Positions 33,891-43,179 are shown, counted from the stretch's first letter. The stretch is 64,000 nt of DNA from UBA6663 sp044226485 (GCA_044226485.1 JBGAGY010000002.1:496001-560000), one strand, 5' to 3'. Numbers and translations are program-made. The notes: generated by a model not told the origin, from the sequence alone.

Positions 33891-36026
33891 TTATGGGTGC
33901 CCGATATACGGCAGGATAATGCCGTAAGCCGGCACGAACTCAGCCGTGTAGGTGGCGTCGCTGGCGCCGACCTGGATGGTGCGCGCGGCGTCGGTCGGAC
34001 CGTCGACCCACTTCTTGAAGGCGTACCAGTCGCCGTTGAGGAGTTGCGCATTACGCGGCACAGCCGTCAACGTCCAGCCTGTCCAGCCCACCACGCTGTC
34101 GTTGGCGATGGGCGTCGGTCCGATCTTGTCGAACACGTCCACGACGAACCCGGCCGGGCTCGTGTTGAAGGTCAATGTGACACGTTGAGGTTGCATCAGG
34201 CGCGAGACGGTGGTGCTCAGGCCAAACGAGTCGGTGGCCGTGAGCCGGATCTCCAGGTAGCTCTGGCGTGCGGCCCCGAGATCCTCGGGCGCCGGGGCCG
34301 TGAAGGTCGTGGTCGTCACGCCGGTCTGGTTGCGCAGCGGATGAGTGTGGTCGTTGGTCGGGTTGTTGTCCTCAACGTGATGGAGGAGGACGATCCAGCT
34401 CAACGCCGAGGGCGGCAGGGTGTTGCCGTCCGAGTCCGTGGCGCCGCCGGCGAGAGTCACCGTCTGCGACACCGTGAAGGTCGCGTTCGGAGCTGGCTGA
34501 TTCATTGACACGCTCGGCGGCGTGCCGACCTGGATGATGGAGCGCGCATTGCTGCTGCCCCACTGATTTTGCACGGTGACCGTCGCCGTGTACACGCCCC
34601 GCGTGGAATAGGTGTGCTGGGCCGTGGCGCCGCCGTTCTGCGTGGCGCCGTCGCCGAAGGCCCAGTTGTACGAAAGCGGCGCTCCGCCGATGGTTCCGGA
34701 GGCATTGAAGTTGACCGTGAGGGGTTGCGGGCCAGAGGTCGGATTGGCGGTGAGGACAGCGATCGGCGCCGCCCCTTCGGTGTAGATGACACGGCGGATT
34801 TCGCCGCCGTCGAAGTAGGTCGTGTAGTAGAGCGCGACGCCGCCGTTGGGGATGGGCCCGAACCTCAGGCCGACGGCGCTGTTGAGGCCCAGCCCCGTGA
34901 CAAAGTCGGAGTGCGTGTATTGATCCGTGCCGGTCTGGCTGGTGCGGTTCAGCCGATAGATTTTGCCATAGGAATACTCACCGAACAGGTACGCGCCGGT
35001 GAACTCGCCTGGCCAGCCGCTGTTGTTCGGCACGAACGCGCCACCCGTGACCGAGGAGGCGTCGTCGCGACCGAGCCAGTGGATCGGGTCCGTGAAGCCG
35101 TTGCCGGTCGGGAGGTTCGGCGTGCAGGGCACGCTGATGGCACACGGCCCCTCGCGCAAGGGCCAGCCGTAGTTGGCCCCAGGAACGTTCTCGTCGATCT
35201 CCTCCCAGGTGCTCTGGCCGACGTCGTTGATGAAGAAGCGAGTGCCCGCGGCGTTGGGATCCATGGCAAAGCCGAACGGATTGCGCAGGCCGTAGGCGTA
35301 GATCTCCTGGCAGGTGCCTGCGCCGGTGTCGCCGTCGGCATCGCCGCAACGCTGCGAGCCTGCCTCGTTGTAGAAGGGATTGTCGGCTGGCGGTGTGCCG
35401 TCAGGGTTGACGCGCAACATCTTGCCGCTCAGCCCGCTCTTGTCCTGTGCCGGATCGCCGCCGGTGAAACCATCGCCCGTCGAGATGTAAAGCTTGCCGT
35501 CCTTGCCGAACTCGAGATGCCCGCCGCTGTGATAGATCCCGGGCGAAGGGATCCTGTCCACGATGGTGACGCGGCTGTTGGGGTCGAACGCCCAGTCGTT
35601 CTCGACCGTGTAACGAACGACACGGCCCACGTTGTTGGCATCGCAGGGACCGAAATTGGCGAAGAGATAAATGTAGCGATTGGACGCGAATGCCGGATCC
35701 AGTGCCATGCCCATCAAGCCGCGTTCGGCATCGCCGCACACTTCAGGGTCGATGTTGATCGCCTGCGTCACATGAGTGCCGTCGAGTTCGAAGACCTCGA
35801 CGATGCCTTCCTGCCGAGTCACGTACATCTTGGCGTCCGGCATCGGCGTGAACGCCAGCGCCGTCGGGCTGAGGGCGAAGGCGACGGATGTGTCGACGAA
35901 GCCCGCCGGCACAGTGGAGGCGGGCCGCTCTGGCTCGGCGCCTGCAGGGCCGGGACCCTGCGCCAGCGACGTGAATGCGATCGCCAGCGCCAGACCTTGT
36001 CGAAGCGACAAACGGAGGATGTTCAT
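33891..36026 (-). CDS. Secreted PQQ-dependent sugar dehydrogenase with PKD domain (paralog A)
   Basis: An extracytoplasmic protein of 711 residues. After a signal peptide, residues about 40-410 form a soluble glucose dehydrogenase-type six-bladed propeller (GSDH family): HSGGHLEFGKDGKLYISTGD, EIYAYGLRNPFGFAMDPN and FINDVGQSTWEEIDENVPGA. A PKD domain follows (YNWAFGDGATQNGG, about 425-510), then a C-terminal beta region with VVLLHHVEDNNPTNDHTHPL. The last residues are IILPYIGHP. GGGAG precedes ATG 36026. The expected reaction is PQQ-linked oxidation of aldoses; no PQQ synthesis genes are in the window. It is first of three paralogs. Confidence 0.88.
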   Translation of the reverse strand: MNILRLSLRQGLALAIAFTSLAQGPGPAGAEPERPASTVPAGFVDTSVAFALSPTALAFTPMPDAKMYVTRQEGIVEVFELDGTHVTQAINIDPEVCGDAERGLMGMALDPAFASNRYIYLFANFGPCDANNVGRVVRYTVENDWAFDPNSRVTIVDRIPSPGIYHSGGHLEFGKDGKLYISTGDGFTGGDPAQDKSGLSGKMLRVNPDGTPPADNPFYNEAGSQRCGDADGDTGAGTCQEIYAYGLRNPFGFAMDPNAAGTRFFINDVGQSTWEEIDENVPGANYGWPLREGPCAISVPCTPNLPTGNGFTDPIHWLGRDDASSVTGGAFVPNNSGWPGEFTGAYLFGEYSYGKIYRLNRTSQTGTDQYTHSDFVTGLGLNSAVGLRFGPIPNGGVALYYTTYFDGGEIRRVIYTEGAAPIAVLTANPTSGPQPLTVNFNASGTIGGAPLSYNWAFGDGATQNGGATAQHTYSTRGVYTATVTVQNQWGSSNARSIIQVGTPPSVSMNQPAPNATFTVSQTVTLAGGATDSDGNTLPPSALSWIVLLHHVEDNNPTNDHTHPLRNQTGVTTTTFTAPAPEDLGAARQSYLEIRLTATDSFGLSTTVSRLMQPQRVTLTFNTSPAGFVVDVFDKIGPTPIANDSVVGWTGWTLTAVPRNAQLLNGDWYAFKKWVDGPTDAARTIQVGASDATYTAEFVPAYGIILPYIGHP

Positions 36027-36254
36027 GGGTGCTCCCACTTGAGAGGACGATCGGTTGAACGTCCCAGGAACGCGCCGACCTCAACGAGATCGCGCAACGC
36101 CTGGCCCCCCAAGACGAGACGTTTGACAACAGGGTGAGGCGCGGCTTCTCGAGCGCGCCTCGCGCTCATACGGGCTAAAACGTATCTTGATTGCGCCTCT
36201 TTGCCCGACACCCAGCCGACCGCGGCTCGAACCGCGGTCGGCTGGGTGAATACG

Positions 36255-38372
36255 TCAGGGATGCCGGATGACGGGCAGATGGACGAGGATGGCGGGGACG
36301 AAACGGGCTGTGTAGGTGGCATTCGTTGCGCCGACACTGATCGTTCGCGGCGACGCGGTCTGCCCGTCGGCCCAGCTCGAGAACACGTATGCCTGACCGC
36401 CCGTCGATTGAAGCTGCGGGACTGTCGCCGTGAGGGTCCAACCCGTCCATCCGATCACGGAGCCGTTGTTGATCGCGTGTGGCGAGACGGTGTCGGCCAC
36501 GTTGACGATCAGGTTCCCGGGGCTCGTGTTGAACGTCAGGGTGACGCGCTTGGGCTGCACCTCGCGGGTGACGGTCGTCGTCAGGCCGAGCGAGTCCGTC
36601 GCGGTCAGCCGCACCTCGACGTAGCTCATGGCCGTGGCGTAGAGATCCTCGGGGGCGGGCGCCGTGAACGTCGCGCTCGACACGCCGTTCCGATTGGCGA
36701 AGGGATGCGTATGGCTGTTTTGCGGGCTGTTCTCATCGACATGGTGCAGCAGAACCACCCAACTCAGGGCTGCAGCGGGCAACGGTGAGCCGCCGCTCGT
36801 GGCGCTGCCCTGCATCGAGATCGACTGACCGACGGAGAAGGTCGTGCCCGGCGCGGGCAGGCTGATCGTGACCTGGGGCGGCGTGCCGGCCTGGATGGTC
36901 TTCTGTGTGTTGCTCGTGCCTACGCCGTTCATGACAGTCAGTGTCACGGTGTACACGCCCTCTTGCGAATACGTGTGCTGGGTGGTCACGCCCGTGCCGG
37001 TGGCGCCGTCGCCGAACGCCCAGGTATAGGTGAGCGGTGCAAGGCCGGTCGAGGCTGAGGCGTCGAAATTCACGGTCAACGGCACAGGGCCTGAGGCGGG
37101 GCTGGCCGTGAAGGACGCCGCCGGGGCCGAATTGTCGGTGTATTCGACCATGCGGATCTCACCGCCGCCGGCGTAGGTGGTGTAGTACAGGGCGGTGCCG
37201 CCGGTGGAACTGGGTCCGAAGGTCAGAGAGGTGGCGCTGCTGGAGCCCAGGGCGGTGATGAAGTTCGAGCGCGTGTACTGGTTGGTGCCGGTCTGGCTGG
37301 TGCGGTTGAGGCGGAAGATGGTTCCGGTGACGTAGTCGGCGAAGAGATAGGCGCTGTTGAACTCGCTGGGCCAGCCGATGCCGTTGGGGACGAAAGCGCC
37401 GCCGGTGATCGAGCCGCCGACGCCGCGGCCGTACCAGTGGATCGGGTCAGTGTAGCCGCCGCCGGTGGGCAGGTTGGGCGTGCAGGCCTGGCCGTTGGGA
37501 CAGGGGCCCTCGCGGACGTTCCAGCCGTAGTTGGCGCCGGAGACGTTCTCGTCGATCTCTTCCCAGGTGCTCTGGCCGACGTCGTTGATGAAGAAGCGAG
37601 TGCCGGCGGTGTTGGGATCCATGGCGATGCGGAAGGGGTTGCGCAGGCCGTAGGCGTAGATCTCCTGGCAGGTGCCCGAGCCGGTGTCGCCGTCGGCGTC
37701 GCCACAGCGCTGGGAGCCGCCCTCGTTGTAGAAGGGGTTGTCGGTGGGAGGCGTGCCGTCGGAGTTGATGCGCAGGATCTTGCCGCCGAGGGTGCTCTTG
37801 TCTGGGGCGGCCGCGCCGCCGGTGCCGCCGTCGCCGACGGAGATGTAGAGCTTGCCGTCTTTGCCGAAGTGGATGTCACCGCCGTTGTGGTTGCCGGCCA
37901 GCGATGGGATGTTGTCGATGATCGTCACCCGGCCGCCGAACGTCATGTCGTCGTTGACGGTGTAGCGGACGACGCGACCGTCGTTCGTCGAGTCGCACGC
38001 GCCGAAGTTGGCGAAGAGATACACGTAGTGATTGTTGTTGAAGTCGGGATCCACAGCGATGCCAAGCAGACCACGCTCCCATTGAGAACAGATCTCGGAG
38101 CTGATGTCGACAGCCTGAGTGACGAGCGTGCCATCGAGATGATAGACCTGCGCCTGCCCGGATTGCTGAAGGGCAATCAGGTGAACGTCGGGGTCGGGCG
38201 TGAAGGCGATGGCCGTGGGGCTTCCCAGGGTCGTGAAGGCCTGGTCTGCGAAACCGGTTGGCACGGTCGAAGCCATGGCCTTGGGAACTGTTCCTTCAGG
38301 CGTGAAATCGCGGACAACGAACAGCAAGACAAGAGCGGAGAGCAGGCGCAGGACGATATGGCGTAGGGGCAT
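36255..38372 (-). CDS. Secreted PQQ-dependent sugar dehydrogenase with PKD domain (paralog B)
   Basis: A protein of 705 residues with the same plan as paralog A: signal peptide, GSDH propeller (to about residue 407), PKD domain (YTWAFGDGATGTGVTTQHTY), the VVLLHHVDENSPQNSHTHPF region and the terminal VHLPVIRHP. The central propeller is almost identical at DNA level to paralog C (37153-37944 against 38492-39283), whereas the N-terminal and C-terminal thirds are diverged. That pattern indicates gene conversion or a very recent partial duplication. Confidence 0.88.
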   Translation of the reverse strand: MPLRHIVLRLLSALVLLFVVRDFTPEGTVPKAMASTVPTGFADQAFTTLGSPTAIAFTPDPDVHLIALQQSGQAQVYHLDGTLVTQAVDISSEICSQWERGLLGIAVDPDFNNNHYVYLFANFGACDSTNDGRVVRYTVNDDMTFGGRVTIIDNIPSLAGNHNGGDIHFGKDGKLYISVGDGGTGGAAAPDKSTLGGKILRINSDGTPPTDNPFYNEGGSQRCGDADGDTGSGTCQEIYAYGLRNPFRIAMDPNTAGTRFFINDVGQSTWEEIDENVSGANYGWNVREGPCPNGQACTPNLPTGGGYTDPIHWYGRGVGGSITGGAFVPNGIGWPSEFNSAYLFADYVTGTIFRLNRTSQTGTNQYTRSNFITALGSSSATSLTFGPSSTGGTALYYTTYAGGGEIRMVEYTDNSAPAASFTASPASGPVPLTVNFDASASTGLAPLTYTWAFGDGATGTGVTTQHTYSQEGVYTVTLTVMNGVGTSNTQKTIQAGTPPQVTISLPAPGTTFSVGQSISMQGSATSGGSPLPAAALSWVVLLHHVDENSPQNSHTHPFANRNGVSSATFTAPAPEDLYATAMSYVEVRLTATDSLGLTTTVTREVQPKRVTLTFNTSPGNLIVNVADTVSPHAINNGSVIGWTGWTLTATVPQLQSTGGQAYVFSSWADGQTASPRTISVGATNATYTARFVPAILVHLPVIRHP
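37153..37944. repeat. Gene-conversion tract, copy 1 (in paralog B)
   Basis: Copy of 38492-39283 at a constant offset of 1339 bp. Reading line by line I found only three differing bases (37812 C/T, 37905 T/C, 37934 C/T). Similarity falls sharply outside both ends. Confidence 0.88.
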
Positions 38373-38424
38373 AGAGAAACTCAGTGTTGTGACGTGCGAA
38401 TGGACTTGCGAAAGTGAGCAGCCT

Positions 38425-39717
38425 TTACGGATGCCGGATCAAAGGTAGCCACGTTTTCTCTGTAAGTATCGCGGCCGTGTACTCGACTCTACGGATCTCA
38501 CCGCCGCCGGCGTAGGTGGTGTAGTACAGGGCGGTGCCGCCGGTGGAACTGGGTCCGAAGGTCAGAGAGGTGGCGCTGCTGGAGCCCAGGGCGGTGATGA
38601 AGTTCGAGCGCGTGTACTGGTTGGTGCCGGTCTGGCTGGTGCGGTTGAGGCGGAAGATGGTTCCGGTGACGTAGTCGGCGAAGAGATAGGCGCTGTTGAA
38701 CTCGCTGGGCCAGCCGATGCCGTTGGGGACGAAAGCGCCGCCGGTGATCGAGCCGCCGACGCCGCGGCCGTACCAGTGGATCGGGTCAGTGTAGCCGCCG
38801 CCGGTGGGCAGGTTGGGCGTGCAGGCCTGGCCGTTGGGACAGGGGCCCTCGCGGACGTTCCAGCCGTAGTTGGCGCCGGAGACGTTCTCGTCGATCTCTT
38901 CCCAGGTGCTCTGGCCGACGTCGTTGATGAAGAAGCGAGTGCCGGCGGTGTTGGGATCCATGGCGATGCGGAAGGGGTTGCGCAGGCCGTAGGCGTAGAT
39001 CTCCTGGCAGGTGCCCGAGCCGGTGTCGCCGTCGGCGTCGCCACAGCGCTGGGAGCCGCCCTCGTTGTAGAAGGGGTTGTCGGTGGGAGGCGTGCCGTCG
39101 GAGTTGATGCGCAGGATCTTGCCGCCGAGGGTGCTCTTGTCTGGGGCGGCTGCGCCGCCGGTGCCGCCGTCGCCGACGGAGATGTAGAGCTTGCCGTCTT
39201 TGCCGAAGTGGATGTCACCGCCGTTGTGGTTGCCGGCCAGCGACGGGATGTTGTCGATGATCGTCACCCGGCTGCCGAACGTCCAGTTTGTGGCAACCGT
39301 GTAGCGGACGACGCGACCGTCGTTTGACGAGTTGCACCCGCCAAAGTTGGCGAAGACATACACGTATCGATTGCTGGGGAAGTTTGGATCGACCGCCACG
39401 CCCAACAGCCCGCGCTCGAAGTCGGAACAGATCTCGCCTGAGATGTTCATCGCCTCGACGACAAGGTTGCCGTCCAAGTCATAGACCTGCGTCTGGCCAG
39501 TCTGACGCAGCGCGAGCATGTGAGGGTCCGGTGCCGGCGTGAAAGCCAGGGCCGTGGGGCTTCCCAGATTCGCAAATGGCAGATCCGAAAAGCCGGTCGG
39601 CACCGTCGATAGCGCGCCGTCTGGAGGCGTGCCCTGCGGGGCGGGGGCCATGCCAAGGGTGCCAAGCAACAGGAACGCAATCAGGCCGAGCTGTGTATAG
39701 CGGTGCAATTGGGTCAT
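38425..39717 (-). CDS. Secreted PQQ-dependent sugar dehydrogenase without PKD domain (paralog C)
   Basis: A protein of 430 residues: signal peptide (LIAFLLLGTLGMAPAP), GSDH propeller, and then directly the tail TWLPLIRHP. It lacks the PKD and C-terminal beta domains of paralogs A and B but keeps the same last residues, which shows that the LP-x-I-x-HP end is a separable unit. The middle 792 bp are near-identical to paralog B. ATG 39717 has GGAG seven bases upstream; the reading to 39744 adds nine residues without support. Confidence 0.88.
   Translation of the reverse strand: MTQLHRYTQLGLIAFLLLGTLGMAPAPQGTPPDGALSTVPTGFSDLPFANLGSPTALAFTPAPDPHMLALRQTGQTQVYDLDGNLVVEAMNISGEICSDFERGLLGVAVDPNFPSNRYVYVFANFGGCNSSNDGRVVRYTVATNWTFGSRVTIIDNIPSLAGNHNGGDIHFGKDGKLYISVGDGGTGGAAAPDKSTLGGKILRINSDGTPPTDNPFYNEGGSQRCGDADGDTGSGTCQEIYAYGLRNPFRIAMDPNTAGTRFFINDVGQSTWEEIDENVSGANYGWNVREGPCPNGQACTPNLPTGGGYTDPIHWYGRGVGGSITGGAFVPNGIGWPSEFNSAYLFADYVTGTIFRLNRTSQTGTNQYTRSNFITALGSSSATSLTFGPSSTGGTALYYTTYAGGGEIRRVEYTAAILTEKTWLPLIRHP
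38492..39283. repeat. Gene-conversion tract, copy 2 (in paralog C)
   Basis: Partner of 37153-37944, in direct orientation; see that entry for the differences counted. Confidence 0.88.
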
Positions 39718-39920
39718 ATTAGGCTCCGATCGAGATTCTTCCACGTCCGAGGCGATCCGCCATCGGTAAAAATAACGAGAGATGACTATGGTTGAGGATA
39801 CCGCCCGAGTTTTGCCGAAAGACGTTCGGCCGAAATAAGGAATCTCCGCTATAACTCCGAGCTAGCGAGGGTTGTCCGTTTTTCACGCGGATGGCTTACC
39901 ACACCTACAGGGCATGCGAG

Positions 39921-40133
39921 ATGAACAACAACTCGGGTGAAAAGATACCGCCGAACCCTTCCAACAATGGCACGGGGATGGGCCTGGCGATCGGGGTCGG
40001 CCTTGGCGCGGCTATCGGCGTGGTGATGGACAACATCGCGATCGGGGTAGCGATTGGGGCTGCCGTGGGCATTGCGCTGGGCGCTGCCTGGAACGGCCGG
40101 CAGAAAAACGATGGGCCTGAGGACAGGCGCTAG
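39921..40133 (+). CDS. Small glycine-zipper membrane protein
   Basis: A 70-residue protein with a polar Asn-rich start and a long glycine-zipper stretch (GLAIGVGLGAAIGVVMDN and IAIGVAIGAAVGIALGAA) that would form two tightly packed membrane helices, ending in a charged tail. Similar small proteins are common and unassigned. ATG 39921 is preferred to ATG 39891 because the latter adds an unrelated decapeptide. It converges with the next small membrane-protein gene. Confidence 0.62.
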   Translation: MNNNSGEKIPPNPSNNGTGMGLAIGVGLGAAIGVVMDNIAIGVAIGAAVGIALGAAWNGRQKNDGPEDRR

Positions 40134-40139
40134 GCCGCT

Positions 40140-40367
40140 TCAGGAGTCGCGTCGTTCGAGCCAATCGGCGATCCAGCCGAAGCTGAAAGTCACCAGCAAG
40201 ACGAGCCCGAACAATGCAGCGCCGGCGGCGATGCAAATAACTCCGGCCCCAAGACCCAGCGGGCCGTAGAACAATAGGATCAGGCCGCCACCCACGACGA
40301 GCAACAGCCCGAAGAAGCCGATCACCAGGTTGCGAGTCGTCTGCGCTTCGTGTTTTCGAAGGTCCAT
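40140..40367 (-). CDS. Small two-helix membrane protein
   Basis: A 75-residue protein with a basic N-terminus (MDLRKHEAQTTRN), two hydrophobic helices (LVIGFFGLLLVVGGGLILLF and AGVICIAAGAALFGLVLLVT) and a charged end (IADWLERRDS). The pattern suits a small inner-membrane protein of unknown function. Its stop lies 6 bp from that of the convergent gene. Confidence 0.65.
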   Translation of the reverse strand: MDLRKHEAQTTRNLVIGFFGLLLVVGGGLILLFYGPLGLGAGVICIAAGAALFGLVLLVTFSFGWIADWLERRDS

Positions 40368-40580
40368 GTCGTTTCGCGCCTTGCCCGCTCAACTCAAGCG
40401 CCATGAGCATAACCGACAACGCTCTTCTGTGCGTGATCACCGCCTGTGGGACTGCTATCCGTGTGCGCAAGCATGACCTGATGGGATACAGCCGCGGGTC
40501 TCGCTGAGGGCGCCGACAGCTCGCTCGAGCCCACTCATTCGTCAGCCGGCTGTCGCTGAGGCTGCCGCTATAATGCGCGA

Positions 40581-41633
40581 ATGTCCTACTCCGGCGTCAT
40601 CGCGCGATACAGCGACTTGCTCGATCTTCCTCACAAAAACCAACCTGTCACGCTGCATGAGGGCGACACGCCCTTGATCCCGCTGCCGGGGCTCGGCGCT
40701 CAACTGGGCTGCGACGTGTTCGCCAAGTTCGAGGGCCTGAACCCGACCGGTTCGTTCAAAGATCGGGGCATGACGGCGGCCATGACCGAAGCGGCAGCCA
40801 GCGGTGCCCGGACCGTCATCTGCGCGAGCACCGGCAACACGGCGGCATCGGCGGCTGCTTACGCCGCACGCGCCGGCTTGCGCTGCGTGGTCCTGATCCC
40901 CGACGGCAAAGTCGCGGTGGGCAAGCTGGCCGGCGCTGTGGCTTACGGCGCCGACGTCATCCAGATCACGGGCTCGTTCGACGATGCGCTCTCGCTCGTT
41001 CGTCAGATCGGCGAGCGGCTGCCGATTGCGATCGTCAACTCGATCAACCCGTATCGCATCCAGGGCCAGAAGACCGGGGCGTTCGAGATCATCGATCAAC
41101 TCGGCGGTCGCGCGCCCGATTGGATGTGCCTGCCCGTCGGCAACGCCGGCAATATCACAGCCTACTGGCTCGGCTATCGCGAGTACCACGCGATGGGGCG
41201 CGTCCCGAATCGGCCGCGCCTGTTGGGCGTTCAGGCTGCAGGCGCCGCGCCGCTTGTTCTGGGCCATCCCGTCGACAAACCCGAGACTGTGGCGACAGCG
41301 ATCCGCATCGGCCGCCCGGCTCGTGGCGAAGAGGCCCTTCTCGCTGCCGAGGAGTCCAACGGAGCGATCGTGGCCGTCAGCGACGAGCAGATCCTGGCGA
41401 TGCAGAGGCATCTGGCCTCCGAGGGCGTCTGGTGCGAGCCCGCCTCAGCGGCCGGCGCCGCCGGCCTTGTGCAGGAAGTCGAAGCCGGTCGGATGAGCGT
41501 GAGCGGCCTTAAGGTCGTGTGCGTGGTGACCGGGCACGGCATGAAGGATCCGGCCATCGTGGCCGAGCGTTTCGCGGCTCCGCCGGTCGTGCCGGCCACG
41601 CTCGAGGCGCTGCAGGATCTGCTCGTGCGATGA
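40581..41633 (+). CDS. thrC: Threonine synthase
   Basis: A PLP enzyme of 350 residues that converts O-phosphohomoserine to threonine. EGDTPLIPLP opens the fold, the PLP lysine is in NPTGSFKDRGM, ASTGNTAASAAAYAARAG binds the cofactor ring, and LPVGNAGNITAYWLGYREY is typical of ThrC. Homoserine kinase (thrB) is 2 kb downstream on the same strand. Its stop overlaps the ATG of the Nudix gene (41630-41633). Confidence 0.94.
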   Translation: MSYSGVIARYSDLLDLPHKNQPVTLHEGDTPLIPLPGLGAQLGCDVFAKFEGLNPTGSFKDRGMTAAMTEAAASGARTVICASTGNTAASAAAYAARAGLRCVVLIPDGKVAVGKLAGAVAYGADVIQITGSFDDALSLVRQIGERLPIAIVNSINPYRIQGQKTGAFEIIDQLGGRAPDWMCLPVGNAGNITAYWLGYREYHAMGRVPNRPRLLGVQAAGAAPLVLGHPVDKPETVATAIRIGRPARGEEALLAAEESNGAIVAVSDEQILAMQRHLASEGVWCEPASAAGAAGLVQEVEAGRMSVSGLKVVCVVTGHGMKDPAIVAERFAAPPVVPATLEALQDLLVR

Positions 41634-42142
41634 TGGACGCCGCCACGCCCACCGCCGACTCCCTTGTGGCAGCCTCCGCCCCTGCGCTCGTCGGCCCGAC
41701 GGATCGTCTCTGGTGCGTGGGCGCCCTGATCAACGACGGCGCGGGCCGCATCTTCGTCCAACAACGCGCAGCTGATCGAAAGCTCTTCCCGAACTGTTGG
41801 GATGTGGCCGGCGGACATGTCGAGCCCGGCGAAACGTTGCATCAGGCGCTCGGGCGCGAGATCAACGAAGAAACGGGCTGGCGACTCGATCGTGTGCTGC
41901 ACCTGGTCGATGCCTACGACTGGGAAGATTCCTGGTCGACCGACGGCAGGCCGCGTCGTGAGGCCGATTTCATCGTGACGGTGTCGGGCGATCTCGCCCG
42001 CCCGCGCATCGAGGTCGACAAGTTCTCGACCTGGCGCTGGGTCGGCCCTGACGACCTCGACATCTTGCGCGAAAACCGCGAGCCCGGCGACGACTTCATC
42101 ATCCAACTCGTCATGCGCGGCCTCGCCTGGTTGAATCGATAG
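41630..42142 (+). CDS. Nudix hydrolase
   Basis: A pyrophosphohydrolase of 170 residues. The Nudix box is complete: GGHVEPGETLHQALGREI followed by NEETGW. Other family pieces are FVQQRAADRKLFPNCWDVAG, as in IPP isomerase- or MutT-like members that read LFPGxWDxxGG. The substrate cannot be told. The ATGA overlap with thrC gives coupled translation; the frame extends upstream to 41519 only inside thrC. Confidence 0.88.
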   Translation: MMDAATPTADSLVAASAPALVGPTDRLWCVGALINDGAGRIFVQQRAADRKLFPNCWDVAGGHVEPGETLHQALGREINEETGWRLDRVLHLVDAYDWEDSWSTDGRPRREADFIVTVSGDLARPRIEVDKFSTWRWVGPDDLDILRENREPGDDFIIQLVMRGLAWLNR

Positions 42143-42169
42143 GCGTGAGCCTGTCTCAAGGAGCCTTCT

Positions 42170-43147
42170 ATGGAATACGTGCGCCTCGGAACGACCGGCC
42201 TCAAGGTCTCGCGGATCTGCCTTGGCATGATGACCTACGGCGACACCGCGTGGCGCGACTGGGTGCTCGACGAAGCAGCCAGCCTGCCGCTGATTCGACA
42301 GGCCTATGAAGCCGGCGTCAACTTCTTCGACACTGCCGATGTGTACTCGATCGGCGTGAGCGAAGAGATCACGGGTCGGGCGCTGCGCTCGCTGGCTCCG
42401 CGCGACGAAGTCGTGATCGCCACGAAGGTCCACGGGGCGATGGGCAGCGGCCCGAACCAGCGCGGCCTGTCTCGCAAGCACATCCTCGACGGCATCGACG
42501 CGTCGCTGCGCCGTCTCGGCGTCGACCACGTCGACCTCTATCAGATCCATCGCTGGGATCCCGAGACGCCGATCGAAGAGACGATGGAAGCGTTGAACGA
42601 CGTGGTGCGCTCCGGCAAGGCCCGCTACATCGGCGCCTCGTCGATGTACGCGTGGCAGTTCGCCAAGGCCCAGCAGATCGCGAAAGAGCACGGCTGGTCG
42701 CGTTTCGTGACCATGCAGAACCACTACAACCTGATCTATCGCGAGGAAGAACGCGAGATGATCCCGCTCTGCCTCGACCAGGGCGTTGGCCTGATCCCAT
42801 GGAGCCCGTTGGCACGCGGCTTCCTGGCCGGCAACCGGCGCCGCGACAAGACGGGCGAGACGGCGCGCTCGGGCAGCGACGCGTTCGCGCACTCGATGTA
42901 CTACAGCGACGCCGACTTCACAGTGGCCGAGCGCTGCGCCGAGGTCGCCAAGCAGTTGGGCGCAAAGCCGGCTCAGGTGGCGCTGGCCTGGCTGCTCCAC
43001 AAGCCCGGCGTCTCGGCGCCGATCATCGGCGCCTCGAAGGCCTACCAGATCGACGACGCGATCGCGGCGCTCTCGATCAAGCTCTCACCCGAGCAGATCG
43101 CGGCGCTCGAAGCGCCGTACGTGCCGCATAAGGTGCTGGGGCACTGA
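42170..43147 (+). CDS. Aldo/keto reductase
   Basis: An NADPH-dependent reductase of 325 residues with the AKR tetrad: Asp and Tyr in FFDTADVYSIG, Lys in VVIATKVHG and His in YQIHRWDPE. WSPLARGFLAG and IIGASKAYQIDDAIAAL are the cofactor-binding end. AAGGAG precedes ATG 42170. It lies in the threonine gene region, but its type (AKR11/YajO-like) acts on varied carbonyls. Directly after its stop a heptamer array begins. Confidence 0.92.
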   Translation: MEYVRLGTTGLKVSRICLGMMTYGDTAWRDWVLDEAASLPLIRQAYEAGVNFFDTADVYSIGVSEEITGRALRSLAPRDEVVIATKVHGAMGSGPNQRGLSRKHILDGIDASLRRLGVDHVDLYQIHRWDPETPIEETMEALNDVVRSGKARYIGASSMYAWQFAKAQQIAKEHGWSRFVTMQNHYNLIYREEEREMIPLCLDQGVGLIPWSPLARGFLAGNRRRDKTGETARSGSDAFAHSMYYSDADFTVAERCAEVAKQLGAKPAQVALAWLLHKPGVSAPIIGASKAYQIDDAIAALSIKLSPEQIAALEAPYVPHKVLGH

Positions 43148-43151
43148 GGGG

Positions 43152-43179
43152 GCGTCAGGCGTCGGGCGTCAGGCGTCAG
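43152..43179 (+). repeat. 4 x 7-nt array, left flank of four-helix-bundle gene
   Basis: GCGTCAG, GCGTCGG, GCGTCAG, GCGTCAG begin 5 bp after the aldo/keto reductase stop. The complementary array lies at 43628-43655. Confidence 0.9.
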
